Part shown: positions 6,524 to 14,982 of the stretch, in pieces
Layout: each line of letters begins with the position of its first letter
Position numbering within the stretch: the stretch's first letter is position 1
Source: CAYJPA01 sp964371945
GTDB taxonomy: Bacteria > Chloroflexota > Chloroflexia > Thermomicrobiales > UBA6265
Direction: 5' to 3'
DNA: 36,246 nt
Assembly (NCBI GenBank): GCA_964371945.1
Contig: CAYJPA010000062.1
Coordinates: forward strand, 1-36,246
Program-made: the position numbers and the translations under genes
Notes under the pieces: generated by a model
What the model saw: only the letters and a program-made list of their open reading frames with translations
The model's database searches: none
Told to the model about the DNA's origin: nothing

Positions 6524-8761
6524 TTAGTCCCGTCGTGGCCCGCGATCGAAATCGCGAGGTCCGTCGCGGCGTGGGCCACGATCGTCGCGCCGCGGTCCGC
6601 GATCCATCGGCGGCTTGATCTCCGGCAGTTCGCCCGTAATCGCCGCGCGGCGGGAGAGACTGACCTTCCCGTTCGGGGCAACCTCGGTGACCATCACGGT
6701 GATCTCGTCGCCGAGATTGACGACATCTTCAACCCGATTCACGCGGATCGCGGGATCCTCTGAGAGCTCCGAAATGTGTACGAGCCCGTCGCGACCCGGG
6801 AAGAGCTCGACGAACGCGCCGTACGGCATGATGCTGACCACCTTGCCCGTGTACTTTTCGCCGCGCTCGATGCGCATTTCGTTGGTCAGACCGAGGATTT
6901 TTTGGATCGCCCGTTCGGTACCCTCAGCGGAAGACGAGGAGACCGAAAGCGAGCCGTCGTCCTGGATATCGATCTTTGTTCCGGTCTCTTCCTGGATCGA
7001 TCGAATCATCTTGCCGCCTGGTCCGATGACCGCGCCGATCTTCTCCGGATTGATCTTGATCCGTGTCACGCGCGGCGCAAGGAGCGACAGACTCTCACGA
7101 ACCGCCGGGATCGTCTCGAGCATCTTCGCCAGAATGTGAGCACGGCCCGCGTTCGCCTGTGCGAGCGCGTTCACCAAAATCTCTTCGGTGATGCCTTTGA
7201 CTTTGATGTCCATTTGAATCGCGGTAATGCCGGCTTCAGTGCCCGCGACCTTGAAGTCCATGTCACCGAGCGCATCCTCGATGCCTTGAATGTCCGTCAG
7301 AATGGCGTACTGGCCGGTTTCGCCGTCGGTAACCAGGCCCATTGCCACGCCGGCCACCGGGGCCGTGATCGGAACGCCGGCGTCCATCAACGCCATGGTG
7401 CTGCCGCAAACGCTGCCCATCGAGCTCGAGCCGTTCGAGCTCATAACCTCAGAAACGAGGCGCATGGTATACGGAAAGGTGTCAACGTTGGGGATAACCG
7501 CAACCAAAGCGCGTTCGGCCAAAGCGCCGTGCCCGATGTCCCGGCGGCTCGCGCCGCGCATCCTTCGCACCTCTCCAACACTGAATGGCGGAAAGTTGTA
7601 GTGGTGGATGTAGCGCTTGGTGAGCTCAGGGCTGATCGAGTCGAGCCGTTGCTCTTCAGCAGTCGAACCGAGGGTGACGATCGTCAACACCTGCGTTTGC
7701 CCGCGGGTGAAGACCGCCGAGCCGTGAGTTCGCGGCAAATACCCGACTTCGGTCCAGATCGGACGCACATCGCTCAGACCGCGTCCATCTGGCCGGACAC
7801 CCCGCAGCAAAATGCCGTTCCTAACCTCTTCTTTGAGGATCGAATCGAACGCACCGCTGACATCTTTACCGGGATACTTCGGCGCTCCGCCCTCACCAGC
7901 GGTCGCAAAGTGTGCCAGCACGGAATGCTTGAGCTCATCCGTGCCTTCGACACGCATGACCTTGTCGGCGTTCGCTACGGCTTCATGCAGTTTGTCGCCA
8001 AGAAAGGCGCTCACGTCGGCCAGCAAAACCTTGTTCTTCGCTGGCGGGGTGAACTCCCACTTCGGCTTTCCTGCTTTCGCCTGGAGGCCGACCTGGATCG
8101 CTGCGATTCGTTGGATCTCGCGATGGCCCTGCATGATCGCATCGACGAGTGTCTCTTCCGGCAATTGGCTGGCCTCGCCCTCGACCATCATGATCGCGTC
8201 GGAGGTGCCCGCGACGACCATGTCGAGATCACTGGATTCGAGCTGCTCGCTCGTGGGATTGATGATGATCTGCCCGTTGATCAGACCGAGTCGTACCGCG
8301 CCTACCGGCCCATCCCAGGGCACATGCGACAGCATCAATGCGGCAGATGCACCAATGATCGACAGGATGTCAGGATCGTTGACCTGATCCGCGGACAATA
8401 CGGTGCTGATGACCTGGACTTCAGACTTGTAACCCTTTGGGAAAAGGGGCCGGATCGGTCGGTCGGTCAGGCGGCAGGCGAGAATTGCGTTCTCCGTCGG
8501 TCTGCCTTCACGCTTGATAAATCCGCCGGGAATCTTACCGGCGGCGTACATTCGCTCTTCGTAATCGACTGAAAGCGGAAAGAAATCGACAGCGTCATTC
8601 GGTTCCTTCTCGCCAACGACGGTCACAAGAACCACCGTGTCCCCATAACGGACCACGGCTGAGCCGTGAGCTTGCTCCGCGAGCACGCCGGTTTCAATAG
8701 ATAATGTTCGGCCCGCAACGTCGATCGAAACTCGTTGCGCCCGTTCTCCTGCTTTTGTCAT
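6524..8761 (-). CDS. pnp: polyribonucleotide nucleotidyltransferase (PNPase)
   Basis: PNPase is a trimeric phosphorolytic 3'-5' exoribonuclease central to mRNA decay. The 745 residues show two RNase PH domains (about 10-230 and 320-540), the second with the catalytic stretch TDIQGIEDALGDMDFKVAGT. A KH domain (IGAVIGPGGKMIRSIQEETG) and an S1 domain (GKVVSIMPYGAFVELFPG) follow. The last 25 or so residues are an arginine- and aspartate-rich tail with three copies of DRGPRRD, probably an RNA-contacting extension. The ATG at 8761 has a weak GGGAA site about ten bases upstream. The gene follows rpsO on the same strand, the classic pairing, with a strong hairpin in the gap. Confidence 0.97.
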   Translation of the reverse strand: MTKAGERAQRVSIDVAGRTLSIETGVLAEQAHGSAVVRYGDTVVLVTVVGEKEPNDAVDFFPLSVDYEERMYAAGKIPGGFIKREGRPTENAILACRLTDRPIRPLFPKGYKSEVQVISTVLSADQVNDPDILSIIGASAALMLSHVPWDGPVGAVRLGLINGQIIINPTSEQLESSDLDMVVAGTSDAIMMVEGEASQLPEETLVDAIMQGHREIQRIAAIQVGLQAKAGKPKWEFTPPAKNKVLLADVSAFLGDKLHEAVANADKVMRVEGTDELKHSVLAHFATAGEGGAPKYPGKDVSGAFDSILKEEVRNGILLRGVRPDGRGLSDVRPIWTEVGYLPRTHGSAVFTRGQTQVLTIVTLGSTAEEQRLDSISPELTKRYIHHYNFPPFSVGEVRRMRGASRRDIGHGALAERALVAVIPNVDTFPYTMRLVSEVMSSNGSSSMGSVCGSTMALMDAGVPITAPVAGVAMGLVTDGETGQYAILTDIQGIEDALGDMDFKVAGTEAGITAIQMDIKVKGITEEILVNALAQANAGRAHILAKMLETIPAVRESLSLLAPRVTRIKINPEKIGAVIGPGGKMIRSIQEETGTKIDIQDDGSLSVSSSSAEGTERAIQKILGLTNEMRIERGEKYTGKVVSIMPYGAFVELFPGRDGLVHISELSEDPAIRVNRVEDVVNLGDEITVMVTEVAPNGKVSLSRRAAITGELPEIKPPMDRGPRRDDRGPRRDGPRDFDRGPRRD

Positions 8762-9121
8762 CCGTGACTGTTCCCTTCATTCTGCGCGTCACCCGGCGCG
8801 TCTTCGCCCGGGCACTCGCTAACGCGCTCCACAAGCGAACGGCGACTTCGCCTTTCGCGTTACCGAGTGGAGGAATGAGGGACTGGAGCGTGACGGCGCA
8901 CAAGCCCCGGCACGCTCCAATTCCCCATTCATCCGTCCACGGTCGGCTACGACCTCATACGGATTATCTCACCTCCCATCTTCCGACCGCGTGATACACA
9001 AGCGGCCCAGGGCAATATGCCCTGGGCCAGCATTGGCGTTCAGTCCACGTGCTCGTTCGCCGGAATGCACTCGAGGGAGCTTCAGCCTGGAGCCATGATT
9101 GCAGCTCGCTACTGTCAAACC
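8762..9121 (-). other. rpsO-pnp intergenic region
   Basis: These 360 bases separate the rpsO stop from the pnp start and hold no gene I can support. A strong hairpin (9004-9028) sits in the rpsO-proximal third. The rest may carry a pnp leader; in enterobacteria this interval is where RNase III and PNPase act to autoregulate pnp. I see no clear second stem like that one. Confidence 0.4.
9004..9028 (-). terminator. 11-bp hairpin downstream of rpsO
   Basis: Arms GGCCCAGGGCA (9004-9014) and TGCCCTGGGCC (9018-9028) pair perfectly around a three-base loop. It lies 93 bases after the rpsO stop. No long T-run follows (GCTTGTGT), so it may be a partial terminator or a processing/stability element between rpsO and pnp. 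Confidence 0.6.
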
Positions 9122-9391
9122 CTACTTGCGCAAACCCAACCGGGCGATCGTCGTCCGGTAGCGCTCGACGTTGTTCTTGCTCAGGTAAGCGAGCAAGCGT
9201 CGCCGTCGGCCAACCATCTGCAAGAGTCCTCGTCGCGAGTGGTGATCGTGCCGATTCGACCGAAGGTGATCCGTCAGTTCGTTGATGCGCTCGGTCAACA
9301 GCGCAATCTGAACTTCCGGGGAGCCCGTGTCAGTTTCGTGCAAACGAAAACCGGTAATAATCTCTTGTTTTTGAACTGCTTCTAACGCCAT
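9122..9391 (-). CDS. rpsO: 30S ribosomal protein S15
   Basis: S15 binds the three-way junction of the 16S rRNA central domain early in 30S assembly. The 89-residue product has the usual features: an N-terminal helix (MALEAVQKQEIITGF), TDTGSPEVQIALLTERI, and the rRNA-binding HSRRGLLQMVGRRRRLLAYL. I chose the ATG at 9391 because family members begin here and AAAGGAGG lies ten bases upstream. A longer frame to 9451 would add 20 residues unlike any S15 and would read through the regulatory leader. pnp follows. The leader folds like an S15 target site, so autoregulation is likely. Confidence 0.97.
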   Translation of the reverse strand: MALEAVQKQEIITGFRLHETDTGSPEVQIALLTERINELTDHLRSNRHDHHSRRGLLQMVGRRRRLLAYLSKNNVERYRTTIARLGLRK

Positions 9392-9394
9392 GCC

Positions 9395-9437
9395 GGCGGA
9401 GCCTCCTTTGCCGGCTCCCCTTTCGTCAGGGGCCGCC
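9395..9437 (-). promoter_or_regulatory. candidate S15 autoregulatory leader (three-way junction)
   Basis: Read on the minus strand, GGCGG (9437-9433) pairs with CCGCC (9399-9395). Inside are two hairpins: CCCC/GGGG (9432-9429 with 9420-9417, loop TGACGAAA) and AGCC/GGCT (9416-9413 with 9403-9400, loop GGCAAAGGA). No base is unpaired at the junction. The ribosome binding site AAAGGAGG (9409-9402) lies in the second loop and its 3' arm. The start codon follows three bases after the structure. S15 binds a three-way junction in 16S rRNA and is known to repress its own mRNA in several phyla through unrelated leader folds. This makes S15 repression here a reasonable inference. Confidence 0.6.
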
Positions 9438-9459
9438 ACCAAGAATTTCACGACTCACG

Positions 9460-9468
9460 AGTATAGCA
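9460..9468 (-). promoter_or_regulatory. extended -10 promoter for rpsO
   Basis: TGCTATACT on the minus strand (9468-9460) matches an extended -10 element. No good -35 is visible. Transcription would start near 9453, giving a leader of about 62 bases made up mostly of the three-way junction. Confidence 0.45.
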
Positions 9469-9572
9469 CGGGCAAGTCCGATCCCTGTGCCTCTCGCCGC
9501 CATCATTTTACAGGTAGCAAACCCAAATGATCGACCGTTACCATTGCACGCACTGACGGGGAGGTTTCTGAC

Positions 9573-10451
9573 GTGACGAACGATAAACTCGGCATCATTG
9601 GGGGCAGCGGCCTATACCATCTCCCCGATCTTGAAGTCCTGGAGCGGCGCACGGTGGAAACACCGTTCGGACCGCTTAGCGATGAGCTGACGATCGGCCG
9701 GCTGCACGGTCTCGAGCTGGTTTTCCTGCCTCGGCACGGAACGGGGCATCGCCACTCACCGAGCGAGCTCCCTTATCTGGCCAATATCTACGCACTCAAG
9801 AAATGCGGTGTGACGCACCTCTTGACCGTAAGCGCTGTAGGGAGTCTCCAGGAGAACCTACCGCCGCTGACGCTCGTTCTTCCCGATCAGATCATCGATC
9901 GCACGGTCATGCGGCCACGATCGTTCTTCGACAACGGGATCGTCGCTCATGTCGGCATTGCCGACCCTTACTGTGCGAATTTTCAGGTTGTCATTGTTGA
10001 AGCCGCTCAACGAATCGGTGTCGAAGTCGTTCGGGGCGGCACGTACATATGCATTGAAGGACCGCAATTTTCAACAAGAGCAGAGTCGAATCTCTTCCGG
10101 ACCTGGGGCGCTTCGGTCATCGGGATGACCGCGATGCCGGAAGCGCGGCTCGCCCGCGAAGCCGAGCTCTGCTACGCCACGATCGCCATGGTCACTGACT
10201 ACGATGTCTGGCACGAGACTGAAGAAACCGTCACCGTCGACATGGTCATCGCCAACCTTTTACAGAATGCCGAGACGGCAAAAGCGCTCGTGATTGAGCT
10301 CGCCAACGGCAAATTGTCCGATCGGACCTGTCGGTGCGGGAGCGCACTGGCAAATGCGATCGTGACCGATCCGAGCGCGATCACCCCAGAGATACGTCAA
10401 CGGTTGGGCGTCATCGCCGAACGGTATCTCGGTTCATCAGCAGAAATTTGA
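9573..10451 (+). CDS. mtnP: S-methyl-5'-thioadenosine phosphorylase
   Basis: MtnP splits methylthioadenosine with phosphate into adenine and methylthioribose-1-phosphate in polyamine/methionine salvage. The 292-residue protein has the PNP/MTAP type II pattern: GIIGGSGLY at the N-terminus, phosphate-binding FLPRHGTGHRHSPSELPY (about 50-67), and GPQFSTRAESNLFRTWGA. The MTA-specific GMTAMPEARLAREAELCYA and VTDYDVWHE follow. It starts at GTG 9573 with GGGGAGG eight bases upstream. Its TGA overlaps the ATG of the next gene, rodA, in TGATG, so salvage and cell-wall genes share a transcript. A purine nucleoside phosphorylase activity cannot be excluded. Confidence 0.93.
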   Translation: MTNDKLGIIGGSGLYHLPDLEVLERRTVETPFGPLSDELTIGRLHGLELVFLPRHGTGHRHSPSELPYLANIYALKKCGVTHLLTVSAVGSLQENLPPLTLVLPDQIIDRTVMRPRSFFDNGIVAHVGIADPYCANFQVVIVEAAQRIGVEVVRGGTYICIEGPQFSTRAESNLFRTWGASVIGMTAMPEARLAREAELCYATIAMVTDYDVWHETEETVTVDMVIANLLQNAETAKALVIELANGKLSDRTCRCGSALANAIVTDPSAITPEIRQRLGVIAERYLGSSAEI

Positions 10452-11770
10452 TGCGCTCCCGGCGACTGCCGATCCGTACCGATGAACTGCGCCTGACAGT
10501 CATCTCGGTTTTGATTGCTATCGTCGGAATGCTGGCGGTTGAGCTCGCTGAGGGCGACAAGGTCACGATTGCCCGCCCCGAGCTCGAGCGAGGCGTCGTC
10601 TTCGGTGCGGTCCTGTTGGCGGCCGCGCTCTTTTGGAACGTGACCAGATTCAACGGTGACCAGATTCTGTTGCCGCTTGTTTCGGTGCTGGCGATGTTTG
10701 GTTATGTCGTTTTGTTTCGACTGCAGCCCGACCTGACGCGGCTCGATAATGGGTTGGCTGGACTTGCAGCCCGGCAGGGGATCTACATCGGCGCTGGTCT
10801 GATCCTGATGTTGGGAATCGGCCGCTTTTTCCGCTATTGGATCTTACTCAAGCGCTATCGCTACACGATGCTCTTAATCTGCATCGCCCTTCTCATGGTG
10901 ACCTTCATTTTCGGCACACCCATAAACGGCGCGAAACTGTGGATCAGCGTTGGTCCGATCCAAATCCAGCCGTCCGAGATCATTAAGATCGGTCTTGTGC
11001 TCTTCTTGGCGTCGTACCTCGACGAGCATCGCAAACTGATGGATTCAACCTGGAAAGTCGGTCCCCTCAGGCTTCCGCCGATTCCCTACTTGCTGCCGAT
11101 GGCGTTGATGTGGGGAACCTCGCTCATCGCGCTCGTGGTAGAGAACGACCTCGGCTCCGCGTTGTTGCTCTTCGGCATCTTCCTGACCATGGTGTATGTC
11201 GGAACCGGACGGTCGTATTACGTGCTGGTCGGATTGGTTTCGTTCTCCGCGGCCTGTTTGGTCGCTCTGAGCCTCTTCAGTCGCATCGGGATCCGTGTCC
11301 AGAACTGGATGGACCCCTGGCGGGATCCGCTTGATAGCGGCTACCAGCAAATTCAATCCGATTTTGCGATCTCCGGGGGCGGCGTGCTTGGGGTCGGATT
11401 GAAGAATGGCCAGCCCTGGCGAATACCCGCGGTTGAGACCGACTTCATTTTTTCAGCCATTGGCGAAGAGTTCGGACTGCTTGGCACGATCGCGGTCTTG
11501 GCTCTCTTTGGCATCTTGGTGGCTCGTGGGTTCAGCATTGCATTGAAATCGAACGATCCGTACCTCCGCTTGGTGGCGATCGGCCTGAGCGCGAGCCTCG
11601 GCATTCAGACCGCGGTCATCCTTGGAGGCGTATTGCGTCTGATCCCGCTCACCGGGATCACCTTGCCGTTCGTCTCCTACGGTGGCAGTTCGATGTTGAC
11701 CAACTTCGTAATCGTCGGTCTGCTGGCAAACATCTCGGCGCAACATCAAAAACGAGGTGACCGGCCTTGA
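10451..11770 (+). CDS. rodA: SEDS peptidoglycan glycosyltransferase, RodA/FtsW family
   Basis: SEDS proteins polymerise lipid II into glycan strands and work with a class B penicillin-binding protein. This 439-residue membrane protein has about ten helices, the motif GTPINGAKLWISVGPIQIQP (about 156-175), a large extracellular loop with SGYQQIQSDFAISGGGVLGVGL, and the C-terminal LPLTGITLPFVSYGGSSML-like signature (here LIPLTGITLPFVSYGG). The ATG overlaps the mtnP stop. The PBP gene starts on its own TGA (TGATG), so the pair is translationally coupled like rodA-pbpA of Actinobacteria. An assignment to FtsW rather than RodA is possible; no other division genes are next to it. Confidence 0.9.
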   Translation: MRSRRLPIRTDELRLTVISVLIAIVGMLAVELAEGDKVTIARPELERGVVFGAVLLAAALFWNVTRFNGDQILLPLVSVLAMFGYVVLFRLQPDLTRLDNGLAGLAARQGIYIGAGLILMLGIGRFFRYWILLKRYRYTMLLICIALLMVTFIFGTPINGAKLWISVGPIQIQPSEIIKIGLVLFLASYLDEHRKLMDSTWKVGPLRLPPIPYLLPMALMWGTSLIALVVENDLGSALLLFGIFLTMVYVGTGRSYYVLVGLVSFSAACLVALSLFSRIGIRVQNWMDPWRDPLDSGYQQIQSDFAISGGGVLGVGLKNGQPWRIPAVETDFIFSAIGEEFGLLGTIAVLALFGILVARGFSIALKSNDPYLRLVAIGLSASLGIQTAVILGGVLRLIPLTGITLPFVSYGGSSMLTNFVIVGLLANISAQHQKRGDRP

Positions 11771-13431
11771 TGCGTCGTTTGTTCCGGTTGGTGCGACTCG
11801 CATTCGTAATCATTGGGCTCGGGATCGTCGGTTACGGACTCTCACTGTCTACCTCAGGATCGCAAGGGCGCTGGCTTGGATGTCTTGCCGGCGGCGGATT
11901 CTTGGTTGCGGCGGGACTATGGCCTCGACCTGACGATTCCAGAGACGATCCCAATCGTCCCGTTGTAAATGTCGTTTCGACATTGGCCTTTGTCTTTGCG
12001 CTGCTGGCTGTTCAGCTCGCCCGCATGCAGGTGCTGAGCGGCAAAGCAATCTCCCAGCGTTCGGGAATCGATCCTATCTCGGGCGACTCGTTCTCCAACA
12101 TTCGCGACGTGAATGCCAGTCTCTCCGGTCATCGAGGTTCGATCGTCGATCGAAACGGAACGGTTCTCGCCAAATCCGTGAAGCGACGGGGAGTCTACGA
12201 CCGTGATTATCCGATCGACACTGCGTCTTATGTCTGTGGCTATTTTTCTCCGCTCCGATATGGCTCCGAGGGACTCGAGCGAGTTTTCGACGATGAACTG
12301 AGCGGAAGGAGAACGGGAAGTCCAATCGAACGGGAAGTCGACCAGTTGCTGGGACATCTGCCCAAAGGTGGGAGCATTTCGCTGACAATCGATGCTGCGC
12401 TTCAGAGCAAGACTCACGAGCTCCTCAACGACCGGACGGGAGCTGTCGTTCTGATCGAGATAAAAACGGGCGCGGTTGTTGCGCTCGCAAGCAATCCTCA
12501 CTTCGATCCCAGTAAGCTGGTCGCAGACGATTTCGATTCCTCGGAGTCGGCGGCCAAGTATTGGCAAGAGCTCACCGACGATCCAACCCAGCCGCTTCTG
12601 ATGCGGGCGACAAACGGACTCTACACACCGGGCTCGACCTTTAAGATCATCACGCTGGCGGCCGCAATCGAAACTGGCACTGCGACGCCGTCTGACGTCT
12701 ATACCGACGACGGATCGCTCACGGTCGATGGTCACACGATCGTCGAAGAGAACCGGCCGGACGACACAATCGATCGCTGGACATTGGAACAGGGACTGGC
12801 GTATTCGTTGAACGTCGTCTTTGCGCAGGTCGGCTTGGAGCTCGGCGGCGAACGACTTAGCGAATATGCCGAACGGTTCGGTTTTGGGCAGCAGATGCCG
12901 TTCGACATTCCGGTTGCGACCGGACAGGTCTCCACGACCGGCGACTTTCTCGACCGGCCCTCTGCGCTTGCTGACACAGCATTCGGCCAGGGCCAGTTAC
13001 TGACGACACCACTTGGCATGGCGCTGGTTGCGGCCGCCATCGCAAACGACGGCGAAATGATGCGCCCATTTCTCGTGGCCGAGATCGTCGACACCGCCGG
13101 AAAACTGGTTGCTTCCGCGGACCAGAGCGTCTGGAGACGTCCGATTAGTTCATCGACCGCATCAATTGTTCGCGATCAGATGGTCAACACCGTCGTCAAC
13201 GGTTCCTCGACCCAGGCGGCGATCGATGGATTGCTCGTCGGCGGCAAAACCGGCACGGCGGAAACAGGTCAAACTGAGCCGCATGCTTGGTTCATCGGAT
13301 TTGCCGGCGATCCCGAACCGAGCCACGCGGTCGCGGTCGTTCTGGAGCATGGTGGTTCTGCCGTTTCGGGACCGATTCTGATCGCCCGCCAGATGCTGTC
13401 GGCAGCAATCTTCGGCCCCGGAGACCGCTGA
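11770..13431 (+). CDS. class B penicillin-binding protein (transpeptidase)
   Basis: This 553-residue protein cross-links peptidoglycan as partner of the SEDS polymerase encoded just upstream. Two hydrophobic stretches near the N-terminus anchor it (about 8-26 and 67-85). A pedestal region with GHRGSIVDRNGTVLAKS follows, then the transpeptidase domain with catalytic SxxK (STFK, S289 and K292), SxN (SLN, 346-348) and KTGT (493-496). All active-site motifs are intact. The start ATG overlaps the rodA stop. The N-terminal region is shorter than in typical FtsI and resembles PbpA of Actinobacteria. A short hairpin follows the stop. Confidence 0.93.
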   Translation: MRRLFRLVRLAFVIIGLGIVGYGLSLSTSGSQGRWLGCLAGGGFLVAAGLWPRPDDSRDDPNRPVVNVVSTLAFVFALLAVQLARMQVLSGKAISQRSGIDPISGDSFSNIRDVNASLSGHRGSIVDRNGTVLAKSVKRRGVYDRDYPIDTASYVCGYFSPLRYGSEGLERVFDDELSGRRTGSPIEREVDQLLGHLPKGGSISLTIDAALQSKTHELLNDRTGAVVLIEIKTGAVVALASNPHFDPSKLVADDFDSSESAAKYWQELTDDPTQPLLMRATNGLYTPGSTFKIITLAAAIETGTATPSDVYTDDGSLTVDGHTIVEENRPDDTIDRWTLEQGLAYSLNVVFAQVGLELGGERLSEYAERFGFGQQMPFDIPVATGQVSTTGDFLDRPSALADTAFGQGQLLTTPLGMALVAAAIANDGEMMRPFLVAEIVDTAGKLVASADQSVWRRPISSSTASIVRDQMVNTVVNGSSTQAAIDGLLVGGKTGTAETGQTEPHAWFIGFAGDPEPSHAVAVVLEHGGSAVSGPILIARQMLSAAIFGPGDR

Positions 13432-13451
13432 TTGGGCGAGATTTGCGTGAG

Positions 13452-13467
13452 CGGCAGTGAACTGCCG
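13452..13467 (+). terminator. hairpin after the mtnP-rodA-pbp operon
   Basis: CGGCAGT (13452-13458) and ACTGCCG (13461-13467) pair around a two-base centre, effectively a TGAA loop. It lies 20 bases after the PBP stop and is followed by GGATTTGCTTGG. It is a weak intrinsic terminator by T-content, but its position fits the end of the operon. Confidence 0.5.
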
Positions 13468-13540
13468 GGATTTGCTTGGGAATTGCGTACGTACGCGCCA
13501 ATAGTGGTCGACGTTATTCGATGAAATCAACGGAAAGTGG

Positions 13541-13546
13541 TAGAAT
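13541..13546 (+). promoter_or_regulatory. -10 box placed for a leaderless transcript
   Basis: TAGAAT lies five bases before the ATG at 13552, so transcription would begin at or next to the start codon. No Shine-Dalgarno sequence precedes the gene. I see no convincing -35 element. Confidence 0.4.
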
Positions 13547-13551
13547 TAGTT

Positions 13552-13950
13552 ATGCGCACGAGGGCGACTTCGGTTGCTGAGCGAGCGCGGCGCGCTCGCT
13601 TTCAACGCCTGGTCGAACAGGCCTTGCGATCGCTGCCAACCTCGATTCGAGAGCAACTCGACAATGTGGAATTTGTGGTTGAAAGCGAGCCGAGCACCGC
13701 GCAGCGAGGAGTGAGCGACGACGATTCCGAGGAGCTCTTTGGGCTCTACGAGGGTATCCCGATGTCGGAACGTGGAAACTCCTACTCGATGGTCATGCCA
13801 GACCGAATCGTCATCTTTCAGGGTCCGCTAGAGCGTGCGTTTTCCGATCCACTCGAAATAGCCGAGGAGATTCGGATCACAGTGCTCCACGAGCTTGCTC
13901 ACCATTTCGGATTCGACGAGGAGCAGATCGAAGCGCTTGGGCTGGCCTGA
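13552..13950 (+). CDS. small zinc metallopeptidase, HExxH type (Zincin_1 family)
   Basis: This 132-residue protein ends with a HELAHHFGFDEEQIEALG segment: H113, E114 and H117 form the HExxH zinc site, and the following acidic residue (D122 or E123) may be the third ligand. This C-terminal layout matches the bacterial 'metallopeptidase family' (PF06262, from memory), whose substrates are unknown. The N-terminal 40 residues are arginine-rich and helical. I chose ATG 13552, with a -10-like TAGAAT directly upstream suggesting leaderless translation; GTG 13537 in the same frame has no better site. The gene follows the cell-wall operon and precedes an unrelated membrane-protein gene. Confidence 0.8.
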   Translation: MRTRATSVAERARRARFQRLVEQALRSLPTSIREQLDNVEFVVESEPSTAQRGVSDDDSEELFGLYEGIPMSERGNSYSMVMPDRIVIFQGPLERAFSDPLEIAEEIRITVLHELAHHFGFDEEQIEALGLA

Positions 13951-13991
13951 CAGCGGGCGTCGAGCATCTGATCTGTCACCAGGTAACGTGA

Positions 13992-14957
13992 ATGCAACGT
14001 GAGATCGCCGCGAAGCAAGAGAAGACGGTGCCAGGCGTCATCGAGACGATTGCCGACGGCTTTTCGTTGGCGCTCGCGCGCCCGCTCCTATTTCTCGTCC
14101 CTCTGATCCTCGACCTCTACTACTGGGCGGGATGGAAAATCTCGATCGATTCACTCGTCTCTCCAATTCGACGATGGGTGCTCGAATCGAACGCCGCTGG
14201 CGCAAACGATGTGGCTGAACAATTGGAGTCAATCGGACGCGCGGACATAACCTGGTTGTTGTCGTTTTTCGTGCCTTCGCTCTTGAGCGAAACGCCACGT
14301 GGCGACCTTTATGAACTGGAAAGCAAGCCGCTTTTCTCTCCGGACCAATGGTGGATTGGGGCGCCGTTGTTGATCGTCATGACCGTGGGAGCGGTGTTTC
14401 TTTTGGCAGCATATGCGGTGCCGATCTCCGATGCGACGCTCAACCGTGTCCGATCACCGAAGCAAACCGTTGACGCGATTCTAATAGCCTGGTTCCGGCT
14501 GCTGGGAACCCTGCTGGCCGTCGTGGGAATCGCGTTGCTCCTTTTTGGACCTTTGATCGCGGTTTCCGGACTCATGCTCGTGGCCGGCATCAATGCAGCG
14601 CCTTTGCTTGGCCTCGGCGCCGCTCTTTTCTTGTTGTTTGCCTACTTCTCACTCTGGTTCGCACCAGACGCGGTTGTGGTGAGTGAAGTTGGACCGTTCG
14701 ACGCGATCAAGTACAGCGTCGCGATTCTGCGCGGATACCTCTGGCCAACGGTCGGCTTCATTCTGGCGTCAATGGTGATCGGAATTGGTTTGGGACAAAT
14801 CTGGCGCGAATTCGTTGATACGCCACATGGTCTCGTTGTTGGTTTGGTCGCCAATGTCTTTTTCGCGACAGGTCTGGCGATGGCCAGCATGACTTTTTAT
14901 GCAAACCGGATCAATTTGCTGAAGCCGGGATCGATAAAGGAGCACGTGGCTCGATAA
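13992..14957 (+). CDS. polytopic membrane protein of unknown function
   Basis: I do not recognise this 321-residue protein beyond its layout. A cytoplasmic N-terminus of about 30 residues leads to a first hydrophobic stretch (LLFLVPLILDLYYWAG). A soluble, acidic loop of some 80 residues follows. Five or so further membrane helices come between about 125 and 310, with DAVVVSEVGPFDAIKYSVAI between two of them. The overall pattern resembles DUF-type six-helix proteins in which the last helices contain a 'GPFDAIKYSVAILRG' amphipathic turn. It lies 41 bases after the metallopeptidase gene and 25 bases before gyrB, so the three may be cotranscribed. The 5' site is weak (AGG about nine bases before ATG). 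Confidence 0.7.
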   Translation: MQREIAAKQEKTVPGVIETIADGFSLALARPLLFLVPLILDLYYWAGWKISIDSLVSPIRRWVLESNAAGANDVAEQLESIGRADITWLLSFFVPSLLSETPRGDLYELESKPLFSPDQWWIGAPLLIVMTVGAVFLLAAYAVPISDATLNRVRSPKQTVDAILIAWFRLLGTLLAVVGIALLLFGPLIAVSGLMLVAGINAAPLLGLGAALFLLFAYFSLWFAPDAVVVSEVGPFDAIKYSVAILRGYLWPTVGFILASMVIGIGLGQIWREFVDTPHGLVVGLVANVFFATGLAMASMTFYANRINLLKPGSIKEHVAR

Positions 14958-14982
14958 GCGAGCGACAAAAGGAGTTTCGTCC

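Noticed and set aside
6776..8572. Long plus-strand reading frame of about 600 codons opposite pnp
   Set aside because: It is antisense to a clear PNPase gene, its composition is the complement of that gene (many Arg, His, Asp), and no motif or ribosome binding site supports it.
13485..13496. Palindrome GCGTACGTACGC after the PBP gene
   Set aside because: It is short and self-alternating, and no functional role could be tied to it.
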